Origin: Phlyctochytrium arcticum
Lineage: Eukaryota > Chytridiomycota > Chytridiomycetes > Chytridiales > Chytridiaceae
Length of the DNA stretch: 64,000 nucleotides
Direction of reading: 5' to 3'
NCBI GenBank assembly: GCA_025602905.1
Contig: JAHLKI010000010.1
Coordinates: 62,001-126,000, forward strand
Each line of letters opens with the position of its first letter. Within the stretch, counting starts at the first letter, position 1. Shown in pieces: positions 22,537 to 32,833 of this stretch. Under the pieces are notes generated by a model, which made no database searches, had not been told where the DNA came from, and was given only the letters and a program-made list of their open reading frames with translations. The translations under genes and the position numbers were made by a program.

Positions 22537-25184
22537 ATGTCAGCCGTTCGGCGACGATCCCTGGCTTCCACAAGCTCGGCAGGTGACCCACTATCAGCAG
22601 AGGGTCCATCATCAGAAGTGGATTATTCAACGTTTTGGAAAAGCACGGATTTAAGTTTCAACGATGTCAATGACTCGACCGACAATCTCGTTCGCAATCC
22701 ACTCCCTTCTGGGGAAAGTTCGGGACCTTCCCTAGACTCCTCACCGGCCTCGGTGTCGTCCATTCTTCAATCTTCCCGACCATCTGTTACGAGTGATGCA
22801 CGCGTTCGCTTCCAAGCACCGACTGCGCTTGAGCGGATCGACACGAATGTAGCATTAGAATGCTCACAAGAACCAGTAAACCCGGTTGCGCTGCCTGAAT
22901 CCTCCGCAGCCGCGGAAGCTGTGTCGGCAGGCGCCATGAGTGTTCCGCATATGATCTTGAACAGAAGGCTGCATCAGCACGCGTCAAATACAGACTTGGC
23001 CAGAAGCAGTCAGCGGCGCAACATGGCAGAATCAAACATGTCTGAGTTCCAATCATGTGGTTGTGCCCCCGAGATGGTTGAGAAAGAAACCTGTTCATCA
23101 CCAACAACTTTACATCGCACCGCCTTGCCGAGTCTACCCAGCTACCTGGGACCAGACTCTCCACTAGATGATATATCAGGCAAAAAGCATCTGCGGAAGT
23201 GCCTCACATGTGGCTCCATGCCGGATCTGCATGATCATCCCGTCATCGCACCTCATAGACAGATAAGTATCAATGGCAGCCTGTTACATATGCCTCGCAG
23301 GATCAGCATGTTTGGAGGTCGGCGCCGTGAGACGAGCAACTTGCCTCCCCTATCAAACAACACCTCGACTTTCTCTATGCCTGCGCATCCAAACACGTTC
23401 GGTCGAGATATTGAGCGGAGCATCTCAATGCGGGCAGAGGAGGTCATGTCGCTGCACGAACAGATATATAGTGACTATGAGCCAATCTCTTTTGGCATCG
23501 GTGGGAGTGGGGGGAGTCCTCTGAAGAGACCATGGAAGTCTACCGTGACTATGTTTGCAGGCGTTAGTGCGTCACAGCGAGTTATGACTCGGGATTTTCT
23601 CATGGGTTTGGCCAGAGCTTTTGCGCAGTATGGGGCCCCAAGCCATCGTATAGAGTACCAATTAGAGCTGGTAGCTTTAGCTTTAGAGCAACCAGCCAGC
23701 TTTGTTGTCATTCCTGGTAAATATCGCACGGTCAAACACGCTGGTTGGTTGCTTACCCACCGTTCATTGTAGGCGTCATCTGGATTTCCTTCGGCGATGA
23801 AGATCACTCATCCTCAACGCACCTAATCAAAGTTGGGCAAAGCTGGAACATGTACAAGCTCTCTCGCGTGAACCACCTTTGTCGGAGCGTCATAAATGGG
23901 GACACTGATGTGTGCACTGCGATTGATAATCTTACAGAAATATCAGTCATTGACGACTATCCCGCTTGGTGGGACTATATCACATGTAAGGTGACCATCT
24001 TCCGAATGCATGGGTTGACACTGACAATTTCCCAGACCCCATTGTCTCATTTACGATTTGCGCGATCGGATTCGGTGGACGGTGGGTGGACTCTGGTGTC
24101 TCTGCTTTCTTGGGCTTGTGTGTCTGTGGCATGAGCTCCATTGCTAGCAAACGGTTTGTTACGTCTTTCCCTCATCATCCACGATCCTTCTAAGCATGTC
24201 ATCTTACCAGATTTCGGGAATTCAGCCATCTTGTTCCGTTCTTATGCGCGCTCTTCTGCAGCTTCTTTTCACGCGTTCTCCTTGTTGCGCTAAGAAGCGC
24301 ATATCCCAACTTTTGTTATAATCATGTTTCCATCGTGCTGAGTGGCATTGTTATGCTTTTGCCGGTAGGTCTTTTCACCGGCGAAAACTACTTTTATGCT
24401 CATTTATAACTACGGTGATTGGCGAACAGGGACTATCGATTACCATTTCGATGATTGAAATTGCAACACGAAATATTGTGTCCGGGACAGTTCGCGTCTT
24501 TTTTGCCATGTTTCATGGTAAGCTACTCCGGTGAATACAAACGCCAACCACGCTAAGGTTGCTATAAGCGATGTTACTGGGATTTGGCATATCTACTGGT
24601 CGAGCTTTAGTTACTTGGGGACCTTCCCCTGAGGAGCTAGACGCCAATTCTCCAAGCTGTCCAGGGGCGTTGAGTCCCCTCTGGAATTTCGCGTTTTTCC
24701 CACCTTTGTGCGTGGCATTCATCCTGAATTTCCAAGCCAAGCGCCCCCAATTTCTACACGTATCCATCATATCCACGCTGGGGTGGGTCATTTATTTACT
24801 GCTTTCCATCCCTCCTGCGTTCCAAACGGCAACCGGGCAAATAGTACCTAACATTGTCGCCGCATTTGGAATTGGTGTGTCTGCCAATATATATGCCAGA
24901 ATCACCAAGGACGTGGCTGTACCGGGTATTATCATTGGCATAGTCATGATGGTCCCGGGGAGCATGGGTGTTCGAGCAACATTGGGATTCTTTGGATCCA
25001 ACGCGACGAACGCTGTGCAGGTCGTATTTCAGATGTTGATGATTGGGATGAGCATTGGTATCGGGCTTTTCATGGCGTCGCTGGCCGTCTTCCCCGTTAA
25101 AGGTCCACGCTATAAGGTAAGCCTCAGTGTATTTCCGCTAAATCGCGCATGAATCTTACTTTCTTGTAGTACATGACAATCTGA
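22537..25184 (+). CDS. ThrE-like (DUF1212, Prm10-type) multi-pass transporter
   Basis: Seven exons: 22537-23716, 23773-23985, 24036-24153, 24211-24364, 24430-24517, 24569-25116 and 25170-25184, giving 771 residues. Phases agree throughout. Residues 1 to about 345 are a disordered Ser/Pro/Arg-rich cytosolic region. The conserved ThrE module begins with RDFLMGLARAFAQYGAPSHRIEYQLE and continues with VIWISFGDEDH. The second membrane half has SIVLSGIVMLLPGLSITISM, NIVSGTVRVFFAMFHAMLLGFGISTGRA and VPGSMGVRATLGFFG. Bacterial ThrE exports threonine and serine; fungal members are pheromone-regulated membrane proteins or vacuolar-type transporters of unclear substrate. The last exon encodes only YMTI and a stop, and it is duplicated with its 3' flank 695 bp downstream. 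Confidence 0.87.
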
Positions 25185-25440
25185 ATTACTGGATACCCGA
25201 TAGTTTTTTGGTCAGAAACAACTAGATCTTCATCATTTGAAAATTGTACATCTTACCTAGACTACATGCACTGTATCTATTGTACGGAGTGATTTTTGCG
25301 CCATAAATTATATATGTAGAATCAGCAATTGTTTCAACGTCTCGACTCTTTTTGCCCAGCAGAACAGCGAAAATGTCAAGAATGAAGGGTCATGGAAAGA
25401 TACAGAAATCCTTCGGGGCCACGAGTTAGTAAAACGAGGG
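25117..25440. repeat. Direct duplication, copy A (last ThrE intron, last exon, 3' flank)
   Basis: Copy A covers the last intron end, the 15-nt terminal exon and the 3' flank of the ThrE-like gene. The core 25169-25325 is nearly identical to 25864-26019; weaker similarity continues to about 25440. Both copies keep an acceptor AG right before the YMTI-stop exon. Confidence 0.85.
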
Positions 25441-26264
25441 ATAGTTGGACAAGTGTCTATGGGAGTGTAGCCATCTTCATTGACCTAAGGAAAGAGCTCC
25501 AAACATGGTCATGAAATAAGGATTTGATTATGGGAATTGTTAATTGCACCACACCAAAAGTGTTCTTGGAACCACACATTCAACTGTACTGAGTAGCAAT
25601 GTTTCCAGCACATTTGGAATCGATTGCTCTTGCCCCATAAACACAATGTCACCATGCTGATGAATTGCCTCAATAAAACAAGCAAGTTTTGACACCTATG
25701 CTACATGTTGTGGGAATGACGTGAACCTATGTTTTCTATTGCGTTGGCATCTTTTGGTTCGAGGCTGATGAGTTGTTCACTTGGGCTCCTTGGCAGGTGC
25801 CATCAAGAATTTCGTTGATTATCTCCGCTGAAGTGCGCATGAACTCATGTTGTACCTTCTTTAGTACATGACAATCTGAATTACTGGATACCCGAGAGTT
25901 TTTTGGTCAGAAACAACTAGATCTTCATCATTTGGAATTGTACATCTTACCTAGACTACATGCAATGCATCTGTCGTACGGAGGGTTTTTTTGCGCCATG
26001 AATTATATGTGTAGAATACTAAACTACTTTAACATCTCAACTCTGTTTGTCCGGCAATACAGCGAAAACCCGATGGAGCGATGTGGGAATTTTCCTACAA
26101 AGTCACGAGTTATCGTAATTAAAAGAGGAAAATTTGGACATCTTCAGTGCAGAGAACAGAAGTGCGGGAAACTTTCAGCGACCAAGTAAGAAGGACCAAG
26201 CATGCAACAAGGGACTGCCGGGTAACAAAACCCTATGCAAAGTACGGGGCGAAAGAAAAAAATG
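25185..26264. other. Intergenic stretch containing the duplication
   Basis: Apart from the two repeat copies and the spacer between them (25441-25819), no gene is supported. The open frame at 25932-26189 lies inside copy B and begins with ATG-like codons by chance. Confidence 0.5.
25820..26150. repeat. Direct duplication, copy B
   Basis: Diverged copy of 25117-25440 at an offset of 695 bp. It retains CTTCTTTAG before TACATGACAATCTGA, so it could act as an alternative terminal exon. Substitutions and small indels are spread along it, so it is not recent. No upstream ThrE coding exon is duplicated. Confidence 0.85.
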
Positions 26265-26336
26265 AGGTCCTACCGAGATTCGAACTCGGGTCGCAGCATT
26301 CAAAGTGCTGAGTGCTAACCGCTACACCATAGAACC
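26265..26336 (-). tRNA. tRNA-Gln (anticodon TTG)
   Basis: A 72-nt cloverleaf on the minus strand. The acceptor stem GGTTCTA pairs with TAGGACC, the anticodon arm is CAGCA-CTTTGAA-TGCTG with anticodon TTG, and the T arm is CCGAG-TTCGAAT-CTCGG. There is no intron. A run of seven T follows the 3' end on the transcribed strand (26256-26262 as A on plus), a good Pol III terminator. It reads CAA codons. Confidence 0.95.
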
Positions 26337-26903
26337 TTGATGAATTCCTCAAGATTTGTACAACCCATTATGATTGTACTTTCTTTTTGCGTATCGCCGG
26401 ATCTCTGTTCCTATACTTGTGAATAAACATCATTTGGTTATCACTTCAAACTCTCCAATAATGTGTTTGACCAACTTGTAGAGTGGATAGAGGCCACTCG
26501 CATGCATTCAGCACCGGAGTATAGATAAATTTCCGCGGGTTCCACTTCATCACACCTGTTGTGAGCAAAGGAACGAACACTGGCAAGAATGTACATCACA
26601 GTGTGAAGGAAAGAACTTCTGGAGCTAGACTGGACCTGACCCAGACTTTCTGCCTATCATAGCGTAGTAGTTGAAACCTTCACGATGAAAGTTTTCCTGT
26701 CTCGCACGTCTGTCAGGGAAAAGTTGGCCGCGTTTTCGCTGATAGCCAGCGCGGTCTTGCCGGCGGACAAGGGCTGCACGCAAAAACTTTCCGAGATCAA
26801 CAAGTGTACGTATGGAACGGACGGAATGCTATAAGAGTGCAGGGGCTCGCTCTTGGCTGCTGCTGCAGTGCTGCACCCCTCCAACCCGATCCAAGCCTCA
26901 TAA
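26337..26903. other. Intergenic with an upstream ORF before the secreted-protein gene
   Basis: This region precedes the secreted-protein ATG at 26904. It contains a 49-codon ATG frame at 26685-26834 whose translation begins like a signal peptide (MKVFLSRTSVREKLAAFSLI). A possible donor GTACGT lies at 26806. Confidence 0.45.
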
Positions 26904-27725
26904 ATGTCGTCGGCACTCCTCATTTCGGCGTTAATCGCGTTCGCAAGTTTCGGTGCTCATGCCCAGCAACAGTACGCAGGATCTCCGCTGCTGGCGAAAC
27001 TTCTGGCGCAACCGACGACGAGTCTCGCTGAAACCATCGCCCCTCCTGCTCTGACCGCATCAGTCTCGCATTCGCTCAGTCAATTGAGTGCTGCCGTCTC
27101 ATCAACCAAAACCATCAGTCCATCGTTCTTTGACACCAAAACAACGGCTTTTCCAACTTTCGGCAAATGCTCACTGCCCAAGGACGAGAAACCACTGAAT
27201 GTATTCAATGTCGATACTCGGCTAGGAAGCTACTTTTCCAATGTCTTCAAGGCCGTCAGCAAACCTCTAGCTGAGGGAAAGATTGACATCTCAAGATTTG
27301 ATTTATGGCATGCACACCTATTTATCAATCACGACAACCTTGCGGTTTCTGGAGCTGCTGGTTCGCGGCAGAATGTATCAACCATCGGCCTGGTATTTCA
27401 TTCGCAAGAGTATCCTGCTTTGAGTGATGAGTTTCCGTACCCTTTGGGCCACTGCCAAGTCAACTCAACAGTAAAATACGATTCTCGGAGGATGGCTCGT
27501 CGCAACTTCGTGTGGATCATGCCTAATAACGATCCAACGGTCGCTCCGCCCAAGTTGTTGCGCTTGGATGCTGATGTTCGCACTGGAGACGAGGATGTGG
27601 ATGACGCGCTACCAGAAGCTCCATTTTACACCCTCGATGAATACCAGATGGGCAAAGTCGTGGCCGACTTCTACTTTCTTCCACAAACTGATGGTGTCAA
27701 AACAGTATCCGTGAGTCTTTACTAG
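26904..27725 (+). CDS. Secreted protein of unknown family
   Basis: A single exon of 273 residues. The first in-frame ATG is at 26904, directly after an in-frame TAA. Residues 1-20 form a signal peptide (MSSALLISALIAFASFGAHA). A Ser/Thr/Ala-rich stretch to about residue 85 follows, then a compact region with FGKCSLP, LWHAHLFINHDNLAVSG and FPYPLGHCQVNSTVKYD. The end is acidic, GDEDVDDALPEAPFYTLDEYQ. It has only two Cys in the mature part, which could form one disulfide. I do not recognise a family or catalytic motif. It converges with the kelch-BTB gene, with under 80 bp between stop codons. Confidence 0.65.
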   Translation: MSSALLISALIAFASFGAHAQQQYAGSPLLAKLLAQPTTSLAETIAPPALTASVSHSLSQLSAAVSSTKTISPSFFDTKTTAFPTFGKCSLPKDEKPLNVFNVDTRLGSYFSNVFKAVSKPLAEGKIDISRFDLWHAHLFINHDNLAVSGAAGSRQNVSTIGLVFHSQEYPALSDEFPYPLGHCQVNSTVKYDSRRMARRNFVWIMPNNDPTVAPPKLLRLDADVRTGDEDVDDALPEAPFYTLDEYQMGKVVADFYFLPQTDGVKTVSVSLY

Positions 27726-27804
27726 TATAACTCTCAATGTAGAATGTAGATATAGATAGCTTATTTAATGTTTCAATAATAGTTGACCTCTAAAATACAA
27801 ATTA

Positions 27805-29600
27805 CTACGAAGGAAGCAGTTGAATCGTCGAATCAGAAGGGAGATTATCCCATATATAATCCAGTTGGTCCGGGGTCAGTTTCCGAAATGCAAGTGTTTT
27901 TGCGACAGTTCCAAAATGTTCCAGAATCATCTTAAAGGATCGTGAACGAAGACCCTCATCGTTTACCACGCATGCGACAACATAGACGAGGGCCACATGT
28001 TCCATATCCATCCGATTCTGTAGACGGAGGCAAATTAGCTTTTGGAGACGCTCCAAACAGTACCTATTCGCCATCAGGACGAGATCGCAAAGGGTATTGA
28101 TGTTTACGTCTCCGACTGAATCCGAATACAAGTAGAGCAGAAATTCCCGGACAGTAAAATCTGGCTCATCCAAAGTTAACGTGCTGGTTGTGGCTTCTGT
28201 CATTCCTGCGGCGCACAAGTTTTTAAAGTGTGGCCACCGTGTCGCCAGAATGAGGCGATGAACGCGTATAGGCTGCGAGTCACTGCCGGCACAGATGATG
28301 CTAAAGTCTGCAAATTCTCCGCTTTGGAAGAGTTGAGTGAGGTCATTGCCGAGAGATGGAGGTGGTGCTTCAAGCATTTCGTATCCATCCAGATCAATAG
28401 TCAAAAGAAAGCCAATGTTGCTTTCGTCAATGGAGCGATCGTCGTCACCAAAAAGACACAGCTGTTGGCTGTCTTCTCTGATAAGAGCATAGTCCCATGA
28501 GAAATGAGGGTCAACCAAAAAGTCATTACGATGCGAAGTCCACTCGAAGCAGTCAAGATCTAGAATCCATATGCCGGCCTCACTCGACATATTTTCATTG
28601 GAAGGAGGGCGAGTCGGGAATGTGGCAACTAGGCTGTCCTTACAGAGCTGAACGATGGGTTGGCCGCGGTGCGGTGGAGTGTCATCGGAAATAATTTCAA
28701 CTACAGGTCAACGGGGTAAGCCGCGATTGGAAATTTGACATTTAAAGGCGATATTACCTCGATTGACACTCATGGTGTTTAAATCCATGTACGAGATGTC
28801 TGAGCGGCAGTCCAATGACCGATCGAAGCCTCCATATATATACAGCCTCTCGCGATGCACAAAGGAGAAGTGAGAATGTCGGTGGACAAACGGATAGTAT
28901 TCGTCTCGCCATTCAAGATTTTGAAGGTCCAGCACATACAAAGAACCAGAAATGTCATCAGAATCAGAAAGTAAATTTGCGCAGCCACCTGAAAAGAGTC
29001 AGATGCCATACATGCAAACGAAACCACACCAAAGCTACCTGCTATGTAGAGGATGTCGTCGTGGATGACTGCAGAGTGTTTCATTCTCCCACTGGGGGGA
29101 TCTCCACCAATATCGGGCTTTGTCCACATGGCAGTCTTCATATCCAAAATATACAAATCATTCAACAAACGGTAATTGGTATCTGTTCCCCCAAAAATGA
29201 CGATTCTATTGTTCCTTGCTTATAAGCTTTCCAATTTGATTGAACGTATTCTGCTCTTAACTTACTTTCCATCCTTCCAATAAGTTGCTGAGTGGCTACT
29301 TCTTGGTGAGGGCCAGTGCCCTACAACTTGGCGCATCCTCTGCCAGCTGTGATTTTTAAAGCTATACGTGAGCAAGTCGTTATACACTTCATCCGTGTAC
29401 ATGTGAAAGCTGTTGGGAGTATCATTGCATAAGTAAGAGTGACTATAATCATATGTAGCAATTTCAACGAACCCTCCGAACAGGACCACACGATTGTCGT
29501 AGTATGTGCATGAGGCATTGACGAGGCAGCCGTTATACGGATTGTTGAGCGTCTTCCTTGGAGCTCCTTGGAGCGCCGCTAGGCCGAAACGAGGGGCCAT
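27805..29600 (-). CDS. Kelch-repeat protein with C-terminal BTB domain
   Basis: Four exons on the minus strand: 29600-29266, 29214-29039, 28988-28758 and 28700-27805, giving 545 residues. Kelch blades occupy residues 30 to about 330 (YYDNRVVLFGGF, NRIVIFGGTDTNYRLLNDLYILD, GRMKHSAVIHDDILYIAGG, SHFSFVHRERLYIYGGFD). A BTB/POZ domain follows near 373-475 (ADFSIICAGSDSQPIRVHRLIL), then a BACK-like helical tail. Such proteins commonly bind cullin-3 and present substrates held by the kelch propeller; that role here is inference. The domain order is kelch then BTB, the reverse of animal KLHL proteins. The first exon may lack a 5' exon, but the ATG at 29600 is plausible. It shares a 236-bp promoter with the SDR gene. 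Confidence 0.85.
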
Positions 29601-29836
29601 TGCGCCCTTTGCCAGTCGTTGCCCGCCGCGGCATTACCTCTCAAAACCTACAATGTTTGTTTATTCTTCGCAGAGTGTCTGTCGCTGAATTTGAATTTCC
29701 AGGTCAAACATTCCACTGTCACATGCTGCGCATAAGATCCAAGCCACGAAACACACGTCAGCAATATCAATGACATTTCCCACCCGAATCCATCTAATTG
29801 AACACATCTCATCTCATCGTGAACATATTAGCAGAT

Positions 29837-31030
29837 ATGGCCATCGCACTTATTACATCAGTGTTGACGACTCTAGCGCACTATGCCGTTATGGTAGCGT
29901 CTCCGCTGCTCACTGGCTGGGACATTCTGGCAAACTTCATTTCCACCACCCTGCAGTTCCTACTCTACCTGATTGGCGGCCCAAAGCCGTTGCTGTCACA
30001 TACCCCAGGAACCGACCGGACACCTTGTGTACTGGTGACGGGAACTTCGGCTGGGCTAGGCCGAGAAATCGCGCTGCGTCTGGCAAAGAGTGGATATGTC
30101 GTGTTTGCAGGGGTACGGAAGAAGGCCGATGGCGCAGACCTGCAGAAGCAGTTTGTTCGTGAAGAGGAAATGGCACAAGATACGTTGGAAGGGCTCGATA
30201 GCAATGGCGGACCGAGTATTGCGCGAAATCTGAAAGGCGGCGCAATCTGCCCCATTATCCTGGATGTCACGGATAGTGGGAAAATCACTGATTCTCGCGC
30301 CATCGTTGATCAGTATCTCGAGATTTGGCAGAGTTCCCAGCTGGTAGGCGTGGTGAATGTTGCCGGCATCATCATGCTGGCACCTCTAGAAATTGCCGAT
30401 GACCAGGAACTCCAGCGGCAATTCGACGTCAACTTTTTCGGAGTGATGAGCGTCACAAAGGCATTTTTACCATTGCTCAGAGCATCTAGGGGACGCATCA
30501 TCAACATTGGCAGTGCTGCTGGTGTGGTAACCGCTCCGACATCTGGGCTGTACTCGGCATCCAAAGCCGCACTGATGATGGCCACAGAGGCACTTCGGAT
30601 GGAGTTGCGACCTTTTGGGATCGGCGTTTCAGCGATCGCTCCTGGGGCTATTCGTTCTCGGGCTTGGGATGTCGGCTCCAATATGCTCACGGCTGTCAAA
30701 CACGGGGCTTCGGCTAGTAAAGGCAAGGCAGGGGTGTCATCGGAAAATATCTACTTGAACCAAGAGACCATCGTCAAGTCGTCCAAATACTCCGCTCTCA
30801 ACGAACAGTCATATCACCCCCTGTTTAGTCGACTACAAATTCTGTTCAACATGGCCCATCAAGTGACATTCCCACCTAAACATGTGTCTCAGTTGGTGGA
30901 GCATGCACTGGTCTCTCGGTTCCCCCGAAGCAAATACTATGCGGGTTTCGATTCCAAGCTCATCGCGACTGCACAGAACTTTTTACCCGATGCCATTGTA
31001 GAGTACGCTGTAAAGCTTGTCATGTGGTAG
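29837..31030 (+). CDS. Short-chain dehydrogenase/reductase, membrane-associated
   Basis: A single exon of 397 residues starting at the ATG at 29837; the frame opens upstream at TTG, which I did not use. Residues 1-50 hold one or two hydrophobic segments (IALITSVLTTLAHYAVMVA and NFISTTLQFLLYLIG), so the enzyme is probably ER- or lipid-droplet-bound. The Rossmann fold has cofactor motif TGTSAGLG near 68, NVAG near 174, catalytic Ser in NIGSAAG and YSASK near 238. The core resembles 17-beta-hydroxysteroid and retinol dehydrogenase types that act on lipid alcohols or ketones. The substrate is not readable. An insert of about 40 residues separates the second and third strands. Confidence 0.88.
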   Translation: MAIALITSVLTTLAHYAVMVASPLLTGWDILANFISTTLQFLLYLIGGPKPLLSHTPGTDRTPCVLVTGTSAGLGREIALRLAKSGYVVFAGVRKKADGADLQKQFVREEEMAQDTLEGLDSNGGPSIARNLKGGAICPIILDVTDSGKITDSRAIVDQYLEIWQSSQLVGVVNVAGIIMLAPLEIADDQELQRQFDVNFFGVMSVTKAFLPLLRASRGRIINIGSAAGVVTAPTSGLYSASKAALMMATEALRMELRPFGIGVSAIAPGAIRSRAWDVGSNMLTAVKHGASASKGKAGVSSENIYLNQETIVKSSKYSALNEQSYHPLFSRLQILFNMAHQVTFPPKHVSQLVEHALVSRFPRSKYYAGFDSKLIATAQNFLPDAIVEYAVKLVMW

Positions 31031-31210
31031 CTGCTATAGCTTGGGGCGTGTATCGATATTTGTAATGATCATCTTGTAGATCTTTTATCACACATTTCAT
31101 TGAATTGTTCAGTTGTTCCATGTTTACAAAGATAAAGTTGGGCTCTGATTCGACAACTGCCAGAAATTCCCGCAGGAATATATCGCCGCCTGAGATTGCC
31201 AATTTCATCA

Positions 31211-31284
31211 GCTTCCGTGGCGCAATTGGCTAGCGCGTCCGACTGTTAATCGGGAGGTTGCCAGTTCAAGCCTGGCCGGAAGCG
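31211..31284 (+). tRNA. tRNA-Asn (anticodon GTT)
   Basis: A 74-nt cloverleaf: acceptor GCTTCCG with CGGAAGC, anticodon loop CTGTTAA giving GTT, T loop TTCAAGC. There is no intron. TTTT at 31291-31294 follows as a Pol III terminator. It lies 180 bp downstream of the SDR gene. Confidence 0.95.
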
Positions 31285-31686
31285 TGTTTCTTTTGTCTCA
31301 TTTGCCTCCATTACTGTTTTTTTTTTAACCGCCCCTTTTGCTTTCAAGCCTGTAACGGACTGAACTTACCTTAGAATGTGAGAATGTGAGCACCATACCG
31401 TGGGAGGAACTCAGTCCCGCCGAATCTTTTGAAATTCAGAAATTGGAATATGTGCTGCGCAGGGTGCGGCGTCGTTGACTCGTCCAGAGTCGTTGCGGTC
31501 AAGCAGCGCCGTCGTCCGCCACTCCGTGTTTCACAATTCAACTCGGCCGTTTCGCCTAAAGGCGTTCTCACCGTCGAACAATTCTCGCAAGGCAATTTGA
31601 CAATTCAACAAGCTTGAAGTGACCCGACTCAAGCAGTTACTGTCGGCACCTACAGAACCTTCAGAACAGGAAAAAACTTTGTCGAA
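31285..31686. other. Intergenic between tRNA-Asn and DUF7727-like gene
   Basis: Contains a T10 run near 31317-31326 and no supported gene. A 62-codon frame at 31429-31617 has a CCAGC motif but no other support. Confidence 0.4.
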
Positions 31687-32308
31687 ATGGGTCGCTTCAA
31701 CTGGTATCCTTGGGCTCGCTACCTTGGCATGAGTGCCGGCTTTTGTAAGTTATCGTCCCAAGAGTCTTTTATGTCAAATGGATTGCTGCAGTATTTGCTG
31801 GAAATCCGGAAGGATGAAGATGGTGAACAATTGTGTAATGGGCCCCCGTACTAACATCTCATCTCTTCCTTTTATGTTCTCTTTTGCTTTAGTCGTCTTG
31901 ACTGGGGGTGTCATTGGACTGTTCTACCCACCAAACCCACTTTTTGGGGCCGTTAACATGTAAGTAATGACCAGCGACATATCATAGAGAGACCGGTATC
32001 TGACATACAGCGTTCCCTTCCTTAGTGCAACAGGCCTGCTTCTTATGGCCTGGGACTGGCCTCTCTTCCCATTCAACAAACTCGGATTTCTCAGCTCAAA
32101 CCTCATTGTCCGTGCAGCCATTCACGCCCTCGCCATTGGTCCTTGCATCCTGATTGCACCAACACTGACCGCAGCCCTTTGTTTACCATTTGCGGTTCTC
32201 ATGTTTATTCGGGCCGCGGTCAATGGAGAGAAATGGGAAGCTCCCAAACCGCGGGTGGTCAAGAAGGAGACAAAGGATATGAGTGCGGTCAAGGCCCCAG
32301 AGAACTGA
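31687..32308 (+). CDS. DUF7727-like four-span membrane protein
   Basis: Three exons: 31687-31744, 31893-31959 and 32026-32308, giving 135 residues. It begins MGRFNWYPWARYLGMSAGFF, then has four hydrophobic segments and a short basic cytosolic tail. The start and the overall layout recall the fungal DUF7727 family, whose function is unknown. The first intron is 148 nt with a TACTAAC branch sequence. The last acceptor is ambiguous: the AG at 32010 would add five residues in frame, but it lies only about 6 nt from a CTGAC branch site, so I prefer the AG at 32025, which has a pyrimidine tract. Confidence 0.65.
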
Positions 32309-32833
32309 TCTCATACATGTTCCATCTGTTCCTTTTCCGTTTGATGTCTTCCATTTTCGTCATGGGGTTTCGACCCCTCCTCGATTTTCTTTGCACATTT
32401 TTCCTTGTACATTTTTTGCTGTCATCTAGTCAGGCGCCTGTTGGTCTTTCGTGGACGATCTCCCAATAGACATCACTGTATATATACATTTAAAAACACA
32501 GCTTCAATTGCAACATCAGACAAAGAGGACAACAAGAGTAGAATTTGTTCTTGTTCCCACGACCGAGAAATTGCGCAGCAATAAATGCGTGTCTATTCTT
32601 CCTTAGGAGTGTTCCACTGGTATCTTTTCTATTGCCCGATTGCATCTGGCATTCCGTTTTTGATTTGAAAGCTTAAATCTCCCAGAAGATACACCCATTA
32701 TCCCTCAATGTGTTGTTCTGGAAATACCGTGCCGGTGAGGGAAATAGGTATTCATCTAACTTTCACATGATATCAAAAGATACAATATTGAGAAACTCTG
32801 CTCACAAGCAGCACAAAAAAATAATTACATTGC
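32309..32833. other. Convergent 3' flanks
   Basis: The region lies between the DUF7727-like gene (+) and the coiled-coil gene (-). It has T-rich then A-rich tracts; no gene is seen. Confidence 0.45.

Noticed and set aside
29558..29773. Plus-strand frames over the kelch gene start
   Set aside because: Antisense to the first kelch exon and its promoter; no motif.
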